Source: Termitomyces sp. T153 (lineage: Eukaryota > Basidiomycota > Agaricomycetes > Agaricales > Lyophyllaceae). From it: a stretch of DNA of 64,000 nt. Within the stretch, counting starts at the first letter, position 1. Each line of letters starts with the position of its first letter. The position numbers and the translations under genes are program-made. The notes below the pieces were generated by a model. It did not search any database and was not told where the DNA came from. It saw only the letters and a program-made list of their open reading frames with translations. This document shows positions 33,274 through 44,994 of this stretch, piece by piece. Location of the stretch: NCBI GenBank assembly GCA_018296165.2, contig JACKQL020000024.1, forward strand, positions 124,001 to 188,000. The letters are read 5' to 3'.

Positions 33274-34480
33274 GTGAAGGTGCCAAAAGAGTTGGTGAAG
33301 CGAAAGCTCAACCCACACTCAGTCAAGTACTTGCTTGTTGGTTACTTGGACAATAGGTACAGGCTCTTCAACAGAAGGACATGTGACATCATCAGGTCTT
33401 GTGATGTGATTTTTGACAAGGGTAAGGGTCCTTGCTCCCTCACCATCCACAAACAGGAGGGCAATCTACTTGCAATGGTCAAGCCCACCCCATCCCTTGA
33501 CACACCCACCATCATCATGCCTGATCAGCCAGTTGCTCCCTGTTTCAGGGCCACTGATCCACCTCTCCACCTGCCAACAGCTGAGTTGATTGCCAACACC
33601 AATTACAACTCTGATTTAGGTGTCCAAGCCAAAACCACCCCAGCTCTAATCCTCAAGACCCTTTCAACCACCCAGCCAGTTGCTCCTCACAGATTGGAAC
33701 ATCTTTGTGACAGGACAATGGAACACACTGCAGCCTACATAAACCTCAGTCAGTCATTCCTTGCAGCAGATGCATATGCTTTCCTGGCATCCATAAAAAA
33801 TGCAGATGGGTATGACAACCTTTTTGTACTAAAATTGTACAAGGAAGCAATGCAGCCAGAACTCTGGAAGCCTGCAATTGATGAGGAGCTAAGGGTGATG
33901 AAGGAGCAAGGAGTGTTTTGCCTTGTCCCAGAAACAGCTATGCCTGCAGGAAAGAAAGTTATTGGATGCAGATGGGTATACACTATCAAGTATGATGCAG
34001 AGGGTAGAGTGGCTAGACAGAAGGCAAGGTTAGTGGCCAAAGAATATTCTCAGGTCATGGGCAAGGACTACAATGAAACATACATGGCTGTTGTTTGCCT
34101 CAAATCTCTTTGCATGACCACCACAATTGCTGCACAGCTAGGCCTCAAAGTATGGCAGATCAACTTTGTCTCAGCATACCTCAACAGTGACTCAGAGCTT
34201 GAGGTGTACATGGATTTACCACAGGGTTTTTCAGAGGGGGAGGAAATGAAGGCTTTGCTTCTGAAAACTCTCTATGGGATGATGCAGGGAGGTAGAAATT
34301 GGTTCTGGACCCTTGACACAGCATACAAGAGATTGGAATACCACATGTCTTGCACAGACACTTACATTTGATACCAAAAAACTGATGTGGAACACACCAT
34401 CACAAACACATTTAATGATGATGTATTTGGCATGAGCACTACACCCAAAGGAGCAGTGCAGGTAAAAAAGAACTGGGGGT
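33274..34480 (+). pseudogene. Copia reverse transcriptase remnant
   Basis: Open to 34371. It has ELWKPAIDEELRVMKEQG, GCRWVYTIKYDAEG, ARLVAKEYSQ, QINFVSAYLNSDSE and DLPQGF in copia RT order. The YVDD box region is degenerate (FNDDVFGMST after a stop, about 34410-34440). Confidence 0.8.
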
Positions 34481-35149
34481 GATATATGATGTTAAGGATC
34501 TTGGCAGCCTGACTTTCATTCTGGGGATGGCTATTCACTGTAGTGCATCCACTGGCTCCATATCACTCTCATAATAAGCATATCTTAACTGAGTTCTAGA
34601 GCATTTTGGGATGGAAGATTGTAATCCCCATGCCATGCCTCTCCCTTCAGAAATTCAACTCACCAAGTCAATGTCCCCTCAGACCAAAGCTGAGTGCCAC
34701 TTCATGGAAGACAAGCAATATTGCAAATTACTGGGAGTGCTGATGTCACAAGTAGCCATGCACCCCAATCTTTCATTCACTATAGGGTTGCTAGCTTGCT
34801 TTCAGTCAAACCCTGGTCCTGCATATTGGAATGTGCTCATGCATGTCCTAGGCTATGTTAAGGGCATGCTTGAGTACTATATCATGTACTCCAACAGCTG
34901 GATATGTATTCATGATGGCTGGCAGGGCTGTATTGTGGAGCTCAAAGAAACAGAACACAGTGGCATTCAGCACAACCAAGGCAGAGTACATGACAATGAC
35001 ATGTGGAGCCCAGAAGGTCTATGGATGCACAACTTCCTAGTGGAGATTGATTTGCCACAGCTCTTACCCATCAGTCTTTACATCAACAACTGCTAATTGC
35101 CCTTGCTGAATTCACCAAGAGACATGCACAAGCAAAGCACATTGACATT
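34481..35149 (+). pseudogene. Copia RT end and RNase H, split by the LINE insertion
   Basis: Reads EIQLTKSMSPQTKAE, VLGYVKGMLEY, then a frameshift near 34890 to AVLWSSKKQNTVAFSTTKAEY. It ends AKHIDI at 35149, inside the LINE target duplication, and resumes at 43043. Confidence 0.8.
35138..35149. repeat. LINE target site duplication, left copy (12 bp)
   Basis: CACATTGACATT here and at 43031-43042. Removing the insertion and one copy rejoins copia RNase H in frame (..AKHIDI KHHYI..), which supports the boundaries. Confidence 0.9.
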
Positions 35150-35572
35150 TTTTTTTTCTTTTTTTTAATCCATTTGCGTGTCCGAGGCGCTATGTGCCTA
35201 TGTTACATGGTACATCAGAGTAACTACTGCTACAAGAGCCATGGGATGCATCATCCACCTGCATACGCAGAGAATGAATGAGCCAGAATGTCCTAGAACC
35301 GTTTTAGTCCATGCTCCCCTGGTAGGTACCTGGGTCATCGCGTGTTGAGTTACATTGTGTGGTTAGCTACAAATGCCCACCACTAATGGGTGGGCAGAGA
35401 GGGATGAGCTAATGGGTGGGCGGAGAGGGATGAGCATCTGGGCCGCATACCCAACCAATGCTGGAAAGAGATAAAATCAGTAGTCATGGTGGGCTCATGC
35501 TGAGAGCCATCATTAGGAGTAAGTAAGATGGGGTGTATAGGGTGTGTCTCAGGCCTGTTGCGTGGGGTTGTG

Positions 35573-36772
35573 TCATGGTAGGGGGGTGTGGGTGGGTGGC
35601 AGTGCTGGTGTGGGATGGGACAAGGGGGCGAGGGTCTTGAACTGCCATGACATGCAGATGTATCTGAAGAAGAATTTTAGAGCATAGGAGCGGGATAGGA
35701 GGACTTGGAGAGACTCAGCTTTGCAGTGTAGCTTGTATACCACATGGGTCTGGTGTTTGTACTGGTATTGTGGGCACTCAAACAGGAAGTGCCTGATTGT
35801 TTTGACTGCTAGTTCCCAACAGTGGGGACATGCTGGCATTTCTGAGTGCTTGATGTGGAATAAGTATTGGTTGAGGGGGATGTGTCCCGTCCTGAATTGC
35901 ATGAGGATGGCAGATTGCTTGTGGTTGAGGTCTCAAACAAGGTGCATGTAGCCTTTTGAGGGTAGGGTGTCATTGATCCTGTTGATCTTTGGGAACCTGA
36001 GGGACTTCTTCCACCTTCTTTGCCAGAGGCCCTCAATGTCAGTCAGCATGCATTGGCGGGTGGCCAGTATGCTGGCTGGAAGTGGTTTGGACTGTAGGTA
36101 TACAGGGAGTGTCTTTGGGTCGCTAAAGGTGCCCTGGGCGGCGTCCTTGGCGAGCTCATCCACTCGGACATTGAGTCCAAACCCGATGTGGCCAGGGGTC
36201 CAGTGAACCTGGAGGTCAGTAGCGCCCCTGGTGCAAGCGGTCCACTTTTTACCTGCGCAGAGCGCAGCATGCCTCTCAGGTGTGTGGGATAGCTGGTTGA
36301 CTTTGCGGTGTAGGTTCTCAGCAGCTGTATGTATATGGTCTAGTAGGTAATGGGCTGGGTGCGGGTGCTGGTTGTCAAGAGCCATGATCACGGCCTGGCT
36401 GTTGCTGCCCATTATGGCACCTCTCCTAATCCAACCTACCACTGAAGCCAGGAGGTGGAGGCCAAGGGTGAACCCCACTACCTCACCTTTGTAGACTGTG
36501 TGCTCTGCATCAGAGCCGAGGTGGTAGGTCAGTGAGGACTCCTCCATGCTATCCAAGTACAGCACTGCCGCCACTCCTATCCCACCACCATAACTGGAGC
36601 TGTCGCAGTACACAGAGATGGGGCTTGCATGGTGCGTATCAGTGGTGGTTGTGAGGGCCACTTCCTTACTGCTGCTGATGTGTGTGTGTGCTGAGCAACA
36701 GCTGGTAGTTGGGTCGTTGGTGGACCGGGAGGACTGTTTTGATCCTGGAGGAGTCAATGCCTGTGAAAACAA
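35573..36772 (-). pseudogene. LINE RNase H domain and C-terminal zinc-ribbon-like region
   Basis: RNase H motifs are YCDSSSYGGG, EVVGFTLGLH, GSNSQAVIMAL and VHWTPGHIGF. One stop and a frame break near 35930 precede the Cys/His segment HIKHSEMPACPHC, which closes many Tad-like proteins. Confidence 0.8.
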
Positions 36773-37171
36773 AGAGGTTATGCAGCGGAGAGCAGTGTCT
36801 CTTCACACGTCTGCTAGCAGCTTGGTGACTGGGGCTGTAGAGGGGGTGGGAGGGCAGAAGGGAGGATATACATACTGTGGCTTGGGAGAGGACCTTATGG
36901 AACAGAAGGTCTACAACTTGGTGGCTCTGCGCTGTGAGGGGCAGAGCTTTTTAATAATAGCTATTCAGCCTGACCTCCTTGTCCCAGCTGTTGGGGTGCT
37001 TACACCTGTGAACCAGACGTCAGCCACATACATGAAAGCAGGGACTGCCACTGTGTTGTAGAGCTGGCAGACCCAGCAGGGTGGCATTCCCCCTGATGCA
37101 TGGGACAAGCATGCTATCTGCATCGTCCACCATGTTGCACTTGCTGCTATCTTCTGGGTGTGGGCGTTCCA

Positions 37172-39569
37172 TCAGAGCTTGGGGTCAAAAACCACGCCAA
37201 GGTATTTGTAGGAGGTTTTGGCTCTGACTGTCCTTGTGTATACAGCGCCACCGAGAGTGGGCCTCAAAAGCATGAGGTCTTGTAAGAGGGCATCGTGGTG
37301 TGATTGAGGGAAGTTCATGAGTGCCAGCTTGCTGAGTTTGAACGGGGAGTTGTGGGTGGCAGACCAGTCAAATCCACCATCTCGCCGTGTCATCATGTCT
37401 GCAATGGTTGCATGGGCCTCTTGGAGCATGTCCACAATGGCTAGGAACATTACATTGTTAACAAACCTGGATGCTGTCTTGTTAGGGCTTTTGGAGTCAG
37501 CAACCAAAATCAGAGGGGTGTTGTAAAACATGTAAAACAGCATCAAGAGGGGGCAGCCTTGCGTCATTCCATTGGAAATGTCAATCCAGTCGGAAAGGAA
37601 GTCATTGAATTTCAGCCTGGTCCTCCTGTTGGTGAGCATCCATTCAGCAAGTTTTACATAGCATGTTGGCATCCCATGATTGCACATGTTGTGGATGAGC
37701 CAGTCCCAGACAGTGTTGGGAAATGCATCCTGGATGTCAAGGAAGAGAGTGGCCACAACCTTGCCAGCATGCCAGGCATTCTTGATCCTGTTGGTGACCA
37801 GGTGCATCACATCAGATGTGTTGTGACCAGGGCAGCCACCAAATTGGTGTACCGGGAGCATGTTATGCTTCTCTGCAAGGAAGGATATGTCAGCAGCAAC
37901 TAGGACAGATAGGAGTTTCCCAACGGTGTTGAGAAGACCTATTGGCCAGTATGCTTTGGCCACATTGTAAGCTGGTTTCCCAGGCTTGCGCAGGACAAGT
38001 GTCATGGAGACAAGCCATTCCTTGTGGTAGACCTCAAGTTCCATGACCGCTCGGAAAATGTAATGGAGGTGATTGACCAAGGTGTCGGAGCACCATTTGA
38101 GCACAACATTGGGAACCCTGTCAGGGCCTGGTGCTTTGAAGGGGAGTAGTTTGCATATTGCAGCATGAATGTGCATGCGTGTGAAGAACTTAATACCCAG
38201 CAGTGGCTTGGGGTATGCAGTGGGGGGCATGGAGGTAGACTGGGGGGGCAGGGGAAAAAATGACTCAGCTAGCATTCCTGCCTTGTCAGCATTGTTCACC
38301 GCCAACCCCAGTATGCCTTGTGTCATAGTTTTAAGCCCAGGTACCCTGTTGCAAGACAGGTCTGAGGATTCCCGAATAGCATATTTGTTGGTGATGTAAA
38401 TTTGCTGGGCATCAATTTCTTCTAGCCAATTGGTCCAGTGTTTCTCCCTGGACCTCTTGATGCAATCAGCCATGTCCTTGGACAGGCGTGCTGCTTTGGC
38501 CCTGGCTGGGTGATCCTCAACGTCCCAAAACCTGTATGCAAGGTTGTTAGTGCGTCGCCTCTGGGCCTTCAGCCTTTCAAGGTCTTTGTTCCACCAACGC
38601 TTGGAGAATGGGCATGACATTTTCATTGGGACAATCTCGTCAGTGTTAGACACCTCAAGTATGATGGCCATGAGGTCGTTGACCTTGCCCTTGAACTCTG
38701 CTTCCATGGCAATGAGCTTTGCTGGTGAGCAGAGGGTGAGTTTCTCAGCGAGGACCTTGTTGAACTTGTCCCAGTTAGCCAGGTGGAAGTCCCTCGAGAG
38801 GGGCAACATTGCTCTGGGGAGTGGGAGCTCAAGCTCCATGACTATTGGGAGGTGGTCAGTAATGGGGGGACGGACTGGGAGAAACTGTGCAGAAGATGAG
38901 AGGGTCAAATTTGCCAAGCATCCTCCAGACGTTATTGGGGCGAGTCCACTGGCCTGCGGTGGTCTGAAGGGTTGGCATCTCCAGAGGGAGTGCCAGGTCC
39001 ATGTCATGGTCCTTGAGCAGCTCGAGGAGCAGCCGGATGTTGTCCTCAGATGAATTGAGGTGGCAGTTGTCAGGCCATTCCCAAAGGGGATGATGCCTAT
39101 TAAAGTCCCCCATCCAAACCATGTGGTCAGTGGCGGGGGAATAGAATGTGTGAAGAGAAGAAGAGAGGAACGATGAGAGGGCCATCAGTGCCTCATTGTG
39201 CGTGCAGTCGTTATAAACGTTGAACACTGCTAGGTTTCCAAAGTTGCCCTTGAGGCAAATCACAGTAATATCCATGGAGCATACTGGCAGAATTGAGTAC
39301 ACGTCTGTGGAGACGTTAGTGTTAATGAGGATAACAGATCAAGAGCGAGAGCTCCTATCATGGCAGTGGTCTCTAGGATAGACCACTCTCCAGTAGCTGG
39401 AGGCTTTAGTGTTGCCCAGGTGGTCGAGATATGGCTCTTGGATAGCAAGCATATCCCAATCCTCAGGGCATGCTGTGTTCAGCATTGCAGCCTGCGCAAT
39501 GTCAGATTTCCAGACATTTTGCTGCCAGATGCATAGCTTCTCGGGAGATGCTGGTGCTTGCCTATTCAT
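37172..39569 (-). pseudogene. LINE endonuclease and reverse transcriptase
   Basis: Endonuclease part (39569-38856): AIQEPYL and WMGDFNRHHPLWEW, with a stop near 39341 and a frameshift near 38870. RT part (611-codon frame, 39007-37172): FKAPGPDRVPN, QFGGCPGHNTSDVMHL, FLDIQDAFPNTV and GMTQGCPLLMLFY. The catalytic FVDD-type box reads RFVNNVMF: both Asp are Asn, so the enzyme is dead even where the frame is open. Confidence 0.88.
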
Positions 39570-41341
39570 TGGGAATGGGTGAGGGCAGGATCAACCACTT
39601 GGTGCGAGACTGGGGCCTCGGGCTGGTCGCAGCCCAGGAAGGAATTGAGGGTACTAAAGCTCTTGTGGCTGGGTGCTTTCCAGCTGGGTCTAGAGGGGCC
39701 AGTGCTCCCGGTGGGGCCAGTAATGCTGGAGGTAGCGGGGGTTGGTTGGGTGTTTGGTGCTGGTTTGGGGGTCAGGGGATGGGGGCATGGTGGAGGTGGT
39801 GTGATGGATCTCTTTGGGGGGGCTTTGGCCCAGGTAGTCAGGTCACCTGTTGGGAAGAATGGCATCATGTTCTCAGAGAATTGTTTGTCAGTTTCCTTGC
39901 TCTTTCTCTGGAAGGTTGGGCATGCCTGGGATGAGCTAGCATGAGTTGACTTGGTCCCACATGATATGCACCTGTGCCTGATGGCCTTGCAACTCCGTTT
40001 GTTGTGCCTGGCACCAGTGCACATCGCGCAGCATTTGGCATTTTTGCAGTTGATTCAAATGTGGCCATATTCCTGGCATTTGTTACATTGGATGGGCTCC
40101 TTGAGGTCCTTGTGGGTGATGACCTGACCACCAGAGATGAAGATATGATGCCTCAGGAGTTCATTTGCCATGTTTGCTGAGCTGCAGGTGATCTTCAGCA
40201 AGGCCACCGCTTGGTTCTTGCTGCATCTGTCAGTTGCTTTGAGCCAGGAGGCTGAGGTGATGGAGCCCAGTTCAAGGCCATTTTTGTCTTCAATGGTGTG
40301 CAGGTGTTCCTGTTTGCTGGGGTCAAATTGGCCACAGCATGGAATGAAGCAGGCTATAAGGTTGTAAGCCTTTGGCTTTACCTTTGCGGAGTGGCCAAAG
40401 TTGGCTGTGACTATGTCCCACATTTCATCCATGCTGTAGCTGCAGAACCTGTAGGTGGCATCAGTGGTGGTAAACTCGAGGACATACGCACCATGCTCCG
40501 AGTAACTCAGCCCCAGAACCAATGTTTTCTGTGTTGTGCTCTTGAGCATCTCACTGTCTTCCATGGTGTCCATCGCTGTGTCCACACGGTCTACTTCACC
40601 TAGGTGATGATTCAGTTTGTCATGAAGGGCAGAGTTACTGGTGGTGGAGCGGTCCTTTAGGGCGGACTCATTAGCTGGGTCTATCTCGACAAGGACCATT
40701 CTCGCGTCATGTAGGATGCATTGCTGGAGTCTAGTATCCACCACCAATGCTGTCGGGTTGAAGGCAGGTGGCGGGAGTGGTGAAGTGGTCTGTTTCTGGG
40801 TGGGGGCAGAGGCTGTGATAGCTGCCTAGGTGGGGCGAGCTAGATGCTCAGCAGGTGCACTGATTGTCATGGGGGCAGACAGCACAATGGCGTCCAGCGA
40901 CAATGATACTTCTGTGAGGTGCTCTGTCGCCTTGTTGAGGGCTAGGAGTGCCTCCACCTGTCTGGTGTCTGCTGCTGCTGCGAAGTCTGCCAAAGAGTTA
41001 AGTCTGTTGGCTGCAGACTCAATTCAACTAAGTGCCTTGGATGCCACAAGGTCAGCGAGGGTGTCAGAGACATGGTCAGAGATAGCATCGTCTAGTAGAA
41101 GTGCTGCTGCCATGGTAGCGTTTCTCAGTTCAGATGGTTTTTTTGAGGTCAGGGCTGCCGAGAGCAGGATGTGCACCAACTTGTTGTGGTCATAGGGTTT
41201 GCATGCTAGAATCCAGCCTTTCTTCTCGAGCCAAGCTCATGCATCAGACTGGGATTTGCTTGGCCCTGAGTCATTGGTGAGGAGTACCCTGATGTCCGTG
41301 GAACTCAGGCACAATGAAGGTGGTAACGGGGTCCCTGTGTA

Positions 41342-41346
41342 GTTGG
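41342..41346. repeat. Target duplication GTTGG, left copy
   Basis: Repeated exactly at 42811-42815. It delimits the foldback element as one inserted unit. Confidence 0.9.
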
Positions 41347-42810
41347 TGTCACGACCCATCCCCTGGACCCCCGCACATCATCCAGCAACCTCCCGATTAC
41401 CCAAAACCCCCGACGCTCCGCTGAACTTCTGCCCATGCCCTGCGCCTATTTTGGTTAGCCCCGACGCAACCTTGGCTAACTCTGATGCCTCCCCGGCTAA
41501 CTCCAACAGCCCCCTGGCCAACTTTGACGCCTTCCCTGCAGCCACTGACACTTACCCTGGATCTCCCAAACCCTGAGAACCACCCCCGCTGTTCCTGATC
41601 TCTGCCACCCATCATCAACTCAACAACCTGGTTCCTCCGACCCATTCCGGAGTATCACGACAACCTCAGGGGCTCAGCTGCACTGGGTGAGTCCTTATTA
41701 GGTGGGCGTGATCCCCTTGCACTGGCAACCGAACACTCGAAAGCGTTCCAGACACTGATGGCTTGTGCAGATAGTTGGTGGGATGTGATCCGGACAGGTC
41801 TGGGGAGGTCCAGAGAAGTTGGATTGCGAGGAAACGGGACAGGCTTGGTGGGGTTCAGGCAGAAGACCGTATGGGAGATTTGCGGATGTGAAGGAGTAGG
41901 CGGCTACGCAATCAATGGGAGTGGAGCCAGGGCTTGATGGGAGATCAATTGGGGTTGATGGAGTCCAGGACCGAGCAAAGAGCGAGGTTTGGACCTGGTG
42001 AAAGAGTGTCGGGGTTCGTAATCGTAATTGCGGAGTTTGTGAGGTCATTAAGGTTGAGGAAGACTTGGGCACAACGGCCGGACAGAGTCACCGAGACAGC
42101 GTCGGATGAAATGAAATGGAGTTGATATGGAACAAGAGTAGATTCAGGTAGAGATACAAAACAATGACAAGAATGATAGCGAAATGGAGACAAGACAAGA
42201 CCGGGAGACTGAGATAAGACCGGGAGACTGAGAGTAAGGAAAACAAAACACAAAACACAAAACACAAGGAGGAAACAATCAGACCATAGGTAACGTTAAG
42301 CAAAATATCAAGACTAGAGTACGAAGAGCTACTTGACGTCTTATATACTGACTACCGGAGAACTTTGGGGTATGTTGGCTGTGGCGGTGGGGCTTGGCGG
42401 AGCTTGATGGAGTGGGTGGGTGTCAGTTGCGATCAAGGATTGGGCCATGCTGATACGTTGTTGGGATCATTTGGGAATGCGGGTCGCCCCGAGGTTGTTG
42501 TGATACTCTGGAATGGGTCGGAGGAACCAGGGTGTTGAGTTGATGATGGGTGGCAGAGATCAGGAACAGCGGGGTGGTTCTCAGGGTTTGGGAGATCCAG
42601 GGTAAGTGTCAGTGGCTGCAGGGAAGGCGTCAAAGTTGGCCAGGGGGCTGTTGGAGTTAGCCGGGGAGGCATCAGAGTTAGCCAAGGTTGCGTCGGGGCT
42701 AACCAAAATAGGCGCAGGGCATGGGCAGAAGTTCGGCGGAGCGTCGGGGGTTTTGGGTAATCGGGAGGTTGCTGGATGATGTGCGGGGGTCCAGGGGACG
42801 GGTTGTGACA
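41347..42810 (-). mobile_element. LTR-derived foldback element, 1464 bp with ~327-bp inverted arms
   Basis: Ends TGTCACGACC..GGTTGTGACA. The minus strand from 42810 reads as a complete relative of the solo LTR at 29858-31137 up to its last ~25 bp (GCTGAGCCCC). There it runs into an inverted copy of the LTR's own first ~327 bp. The arms 41347-41673 and 42484-42810 differ at about eight places, mostly CpG transitions. The 5-bp duplication shows that the rearranged molecule itself was integrated. Confidence 0.85.
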
Positions 42811-43030
42811 GTTGGCACTGCTGGGCAAATTTTTGGCTGGGGGTTTGCCTGAACCAGACATACCTGCTGCCAGGGGAAGGGGGGAAAAGGGAGGGAGGGA
42901 AGCTTAGGGGTGAGCTGGAAGGCCTGAGTGTGGCCTAGCAAGGTTGGGAAAGTAAATATGCTGTCTAAAGACCTAGGGCTACCAGGACCCCAAGAGGGAT
43001 GGTGGCAGTACAGGATCAAGAAGTGTCCTC

Positions 43031-43216
43031 CACATTGACATTAAGCACCACTATATCTATGAATGGGTTAGAGACAGTGACATTGAAATAAACCACATTC
43101 TATCCACCAAAAATATCACTGACATCTTTACTAAGCCACTTTTGTGCACCACTCACAAATACCTCATCAGTAGGATGGGCCTCAAGAACTGACACATTTG
43201 TGCTTGTTGGGGGGAG
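43031..43216 (+). pseudogene. Copia RNase H tail and polypurine tract
   Basis: KHHYIYEWVRDSD, then ILSTKNITDIFTKPL and a stop after MGLKN, the standard copia C-terminus. GGGGGGAG at 43209-43216 is the polypurine tract before the 3' LTR. Confidence 0.85.
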
Positions 43217-43519
43217 TGTTGAGCTATGACTTTGCTAGTCCACATCAATTAGATGTTTTCTTTTTATTTCCTTTTTAGTAAACATTTCCTTTTTTGTATA
43301 TTCCTCTTTCTGTATGCCACATGACTTTTATTTACTAGCCTTTATTCAAATCTTCAAACCTTATTTTGCCTCAATAAAACATACCATACACAGATCTTGC
43401 ACCCTCAGTTATCTTACACTTTGTGTCTGGACTCTAAGGGTACACACACTTATTACTTTACTTACTTTTTCCTTATTTACTAGCTTCCTGTAGATCTTAT
43501 ATACTATTGTTTTTCTACA
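43217..43519 (+). repeat. 3' LTR of the copia element
   Basis: TGTTGAGCTATGAC..TTTTTCTACA, about 303 bp, AT-rich. Its end matches the stub of the 5' LTR near 28370-28399. A second copy of the last ~28 bp lies at 43563-43590, a small duplication. Confidence 0.7.
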
Positions 43520-44119
43520 AGTAAACAATACAGTAGTTTTACACTCTGTGTCTGAACCCTGAGGATCTTATGTACTATTGTTGTTCCATACATATACATG
43601 AGCCATGTAATCTAAAGGATATGAATACATACATTGATGAGAGGTGGGCCTCAGCAGAAGCCATGTAAAATGTTAATACTCTTCTGGGTCCTGCTATCCA
43701 TGTTATTGTTAAGAAATTGTGATTTGTCATACATGAAAACAGGAAAATTGTCTGCTGTTACCTGGACACTGCCACCACATAATGAGAGAGGAAACTGATG
43801 AAAGAACATATTAGCCAAGTTGAGGAAAAGGCTGATACTCACTCTGCATTATATTCCTTGTAGTATCAAGCAGGGCACAACAACAAACCAGTATTGATAT
43901 GATTGAAGCCACAAGATGTTTTTTCAATGGGCAGAGGGTGTGCAATTGATGGTACAAGGTATTTAATTGATGTGTTCTGGAGGAGCCATATCAGATTATG
44001 AGCCACTTTATGCATGTTACCAGTTTGTGCAGTGGTTGTAGCCATGATAAACTTCAACAGTGTTATGAAGCCAAATCTATGAAATAAGTAAATCATACAC
44101 CACTTCTCAAGATCCCATA
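43520..44119. other. No gene recognised
   Basis: AT-rich, CpG-free DNA between the copia LTR and the palindromic element. Short frames on the minus strand (43866-44096) have no recognisable family. The ATA at 44117-44119 is the probable target duplication of the next element. Confidence 0.5.
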
Positions 44120-44991
44120 CACTTCAGGAAATGTAGTGTGTTTCCTGAGAAAAAGGTGTTAGAAATATGTTTTTCAATTTCTGACACCTTTTTCTAGAGA
44201 AACATGCAAAATTTTGTATCAGAAAATTTCAGTAAATATATCAAATATACTCTTAATGTTTCTTTTGTAGAATGATAAATTTTTCTGTGTTTTATCCAAA
44301 GAAAAAATAATAAAAATATTTAAAATGTTCTTGATGATTTACTTGAGAAACACGTGATATGTTTCAGCACGTGTTTCTCAAGGAAACCTTTGTCCTGTTC
44401 TTAGTGTTGTATTTTGACAAACACGTGTTGGCATAACTTACAATACTTCTTGAGAAACACACAATCAAAAAATGTTATAATATTCTACAGAAACAATCTA
44501 TAGAAACACATGTCACATTGCTCAGTGTGCAACCGTCGTTGATGAGCAAATCGATGGTTGCACACTGAGTGATGCGACACATGTTTCTATAGATTGTTTC
44601 TGTAGAATATTATAACATTTTTTTATTGTGTGTTTCTCAAGAAGTATTGTAAGTTATGCCAACATGTGTTTCTTGAGAAGAATACAGAGTGTTTCTCAAG
44701 ATACAACTCTAAGAACAGGACAAAGGTTTTTTGAGAAACATGTGCTGAAACATATCATGTGTTTCTCAAGAAAATCATCAAGAACATTTTAAATATTTTG
44801 ATTATTTTTTCTTCAGATAAAACATGGAAAAATTTATCATTCTACAAAATAAACATTAAGAGAACATTTGATATATTTACTGAAATTTTCTGACACAAAA
44901 TTTTGCATGTTTCTTCAGAAAAGGTGTCAGAAATTGAAAAAAATATTTCTGACACCTTTTTCTCAGGAAACATGCTACATTTCCTGAAGTG
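44120..44991. mobile_element. 872-bp near-perfect palindrome (foldback/MITE-like DNA element)
   Basis: Begins CACTTCAGGAAATGTAG and ends with its inverse complement. The two ~420-bp arms pair nearly throughout around a centre at about 44555 (CAGTGTGCAACC..GGTTGCACACTG). ATA at 44117-44119 and 44992-44994 is a candidate 3-bp target duplication. GTGTTTCTCAAG/CTTGAGAAACAC motifs recur at least six times, some as smaller palindromes (GAGAAACACGTG..CACGTGTTTCTC). No coding capacity. The CACT start with a 3-bp duplication resembles CACTA-type elements; the assignment is open. Confidence 0.85.
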
Positions 44992-44994
44992 ATA

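Larger units (their letters stand above)
39566..42867 (-). pseudogene. LINE ORF1 (gag-like, zinc knuckles), split by a foldback element
   Basis: Starts MSGSGKPPAKNLPSSAN at 42861, is interrupted by the insert at 42810-41347, and resumes with alanine/leucine-rich sequence, then the long frame 40747-40055 ending CNKCQEYGHI. A further Cys/His region (CAMCTGARHNKRSCKAIRHRCISC) and a Pro-rich tail end near 39566. Internal stops are mainly TGA where related sequence would have CGA (for example in ..GHI[TGA]INCKNA). Confidence 0.75.
35150..43030 (-). mobile_element. Tad1-like non-LTR retrotransposon (LINE), about 6.4 kb without its own insert
   Basis: Minus-strand element with a poly(A) tail (T-rich run at 35147-35167), flanked by a 12-bp duplication. 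Order from 5' (right): ORF1 with zinc knuckles, apurinic endonuclease, RT, RNase H, C-terminal zinc-ribbon-like CPHCWELAVKTIRHFLFEC. RNase H after RT and zinc-knuckle ORF1 fit the Tad1/R1-like fungal clade. Frame breaks are few and mostly TGA. It carries the 1464-bp foldback element at 41347-42810. Confidence 0.88.
28371..43519 (+). mobile_element. Ty1/copia retrotransposon, dead, carrying nested insertions
   Basis: Gag, protease, integrase, RT and RNase H follow in copia order on the plus strand with many stops and frameshifts. Insertions: an LTR at about 28990-31283 (itself holding a solo LTR) and a LINE at 35150-43030 (itself holding a foldback element). The 3' LTR begins TGTTGAGCTATGAC at 43217 after a GGGGGGAG polypurine tract and ends at about 43519 (TTTTTCTACA). 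Of the 5' LTR only the last ~35 bp remain (TATTTTATGTACTATTGTTG..CTACA, ending about 28399). Confidence 0.85.

Noticed and set aside
44120..44991. Palindrome as a replication origin or telomere-like hairpin
   Set aside because: No origin motif or telomere repeat is present; defined ends with a candidate target duplication fit a mobile element better.
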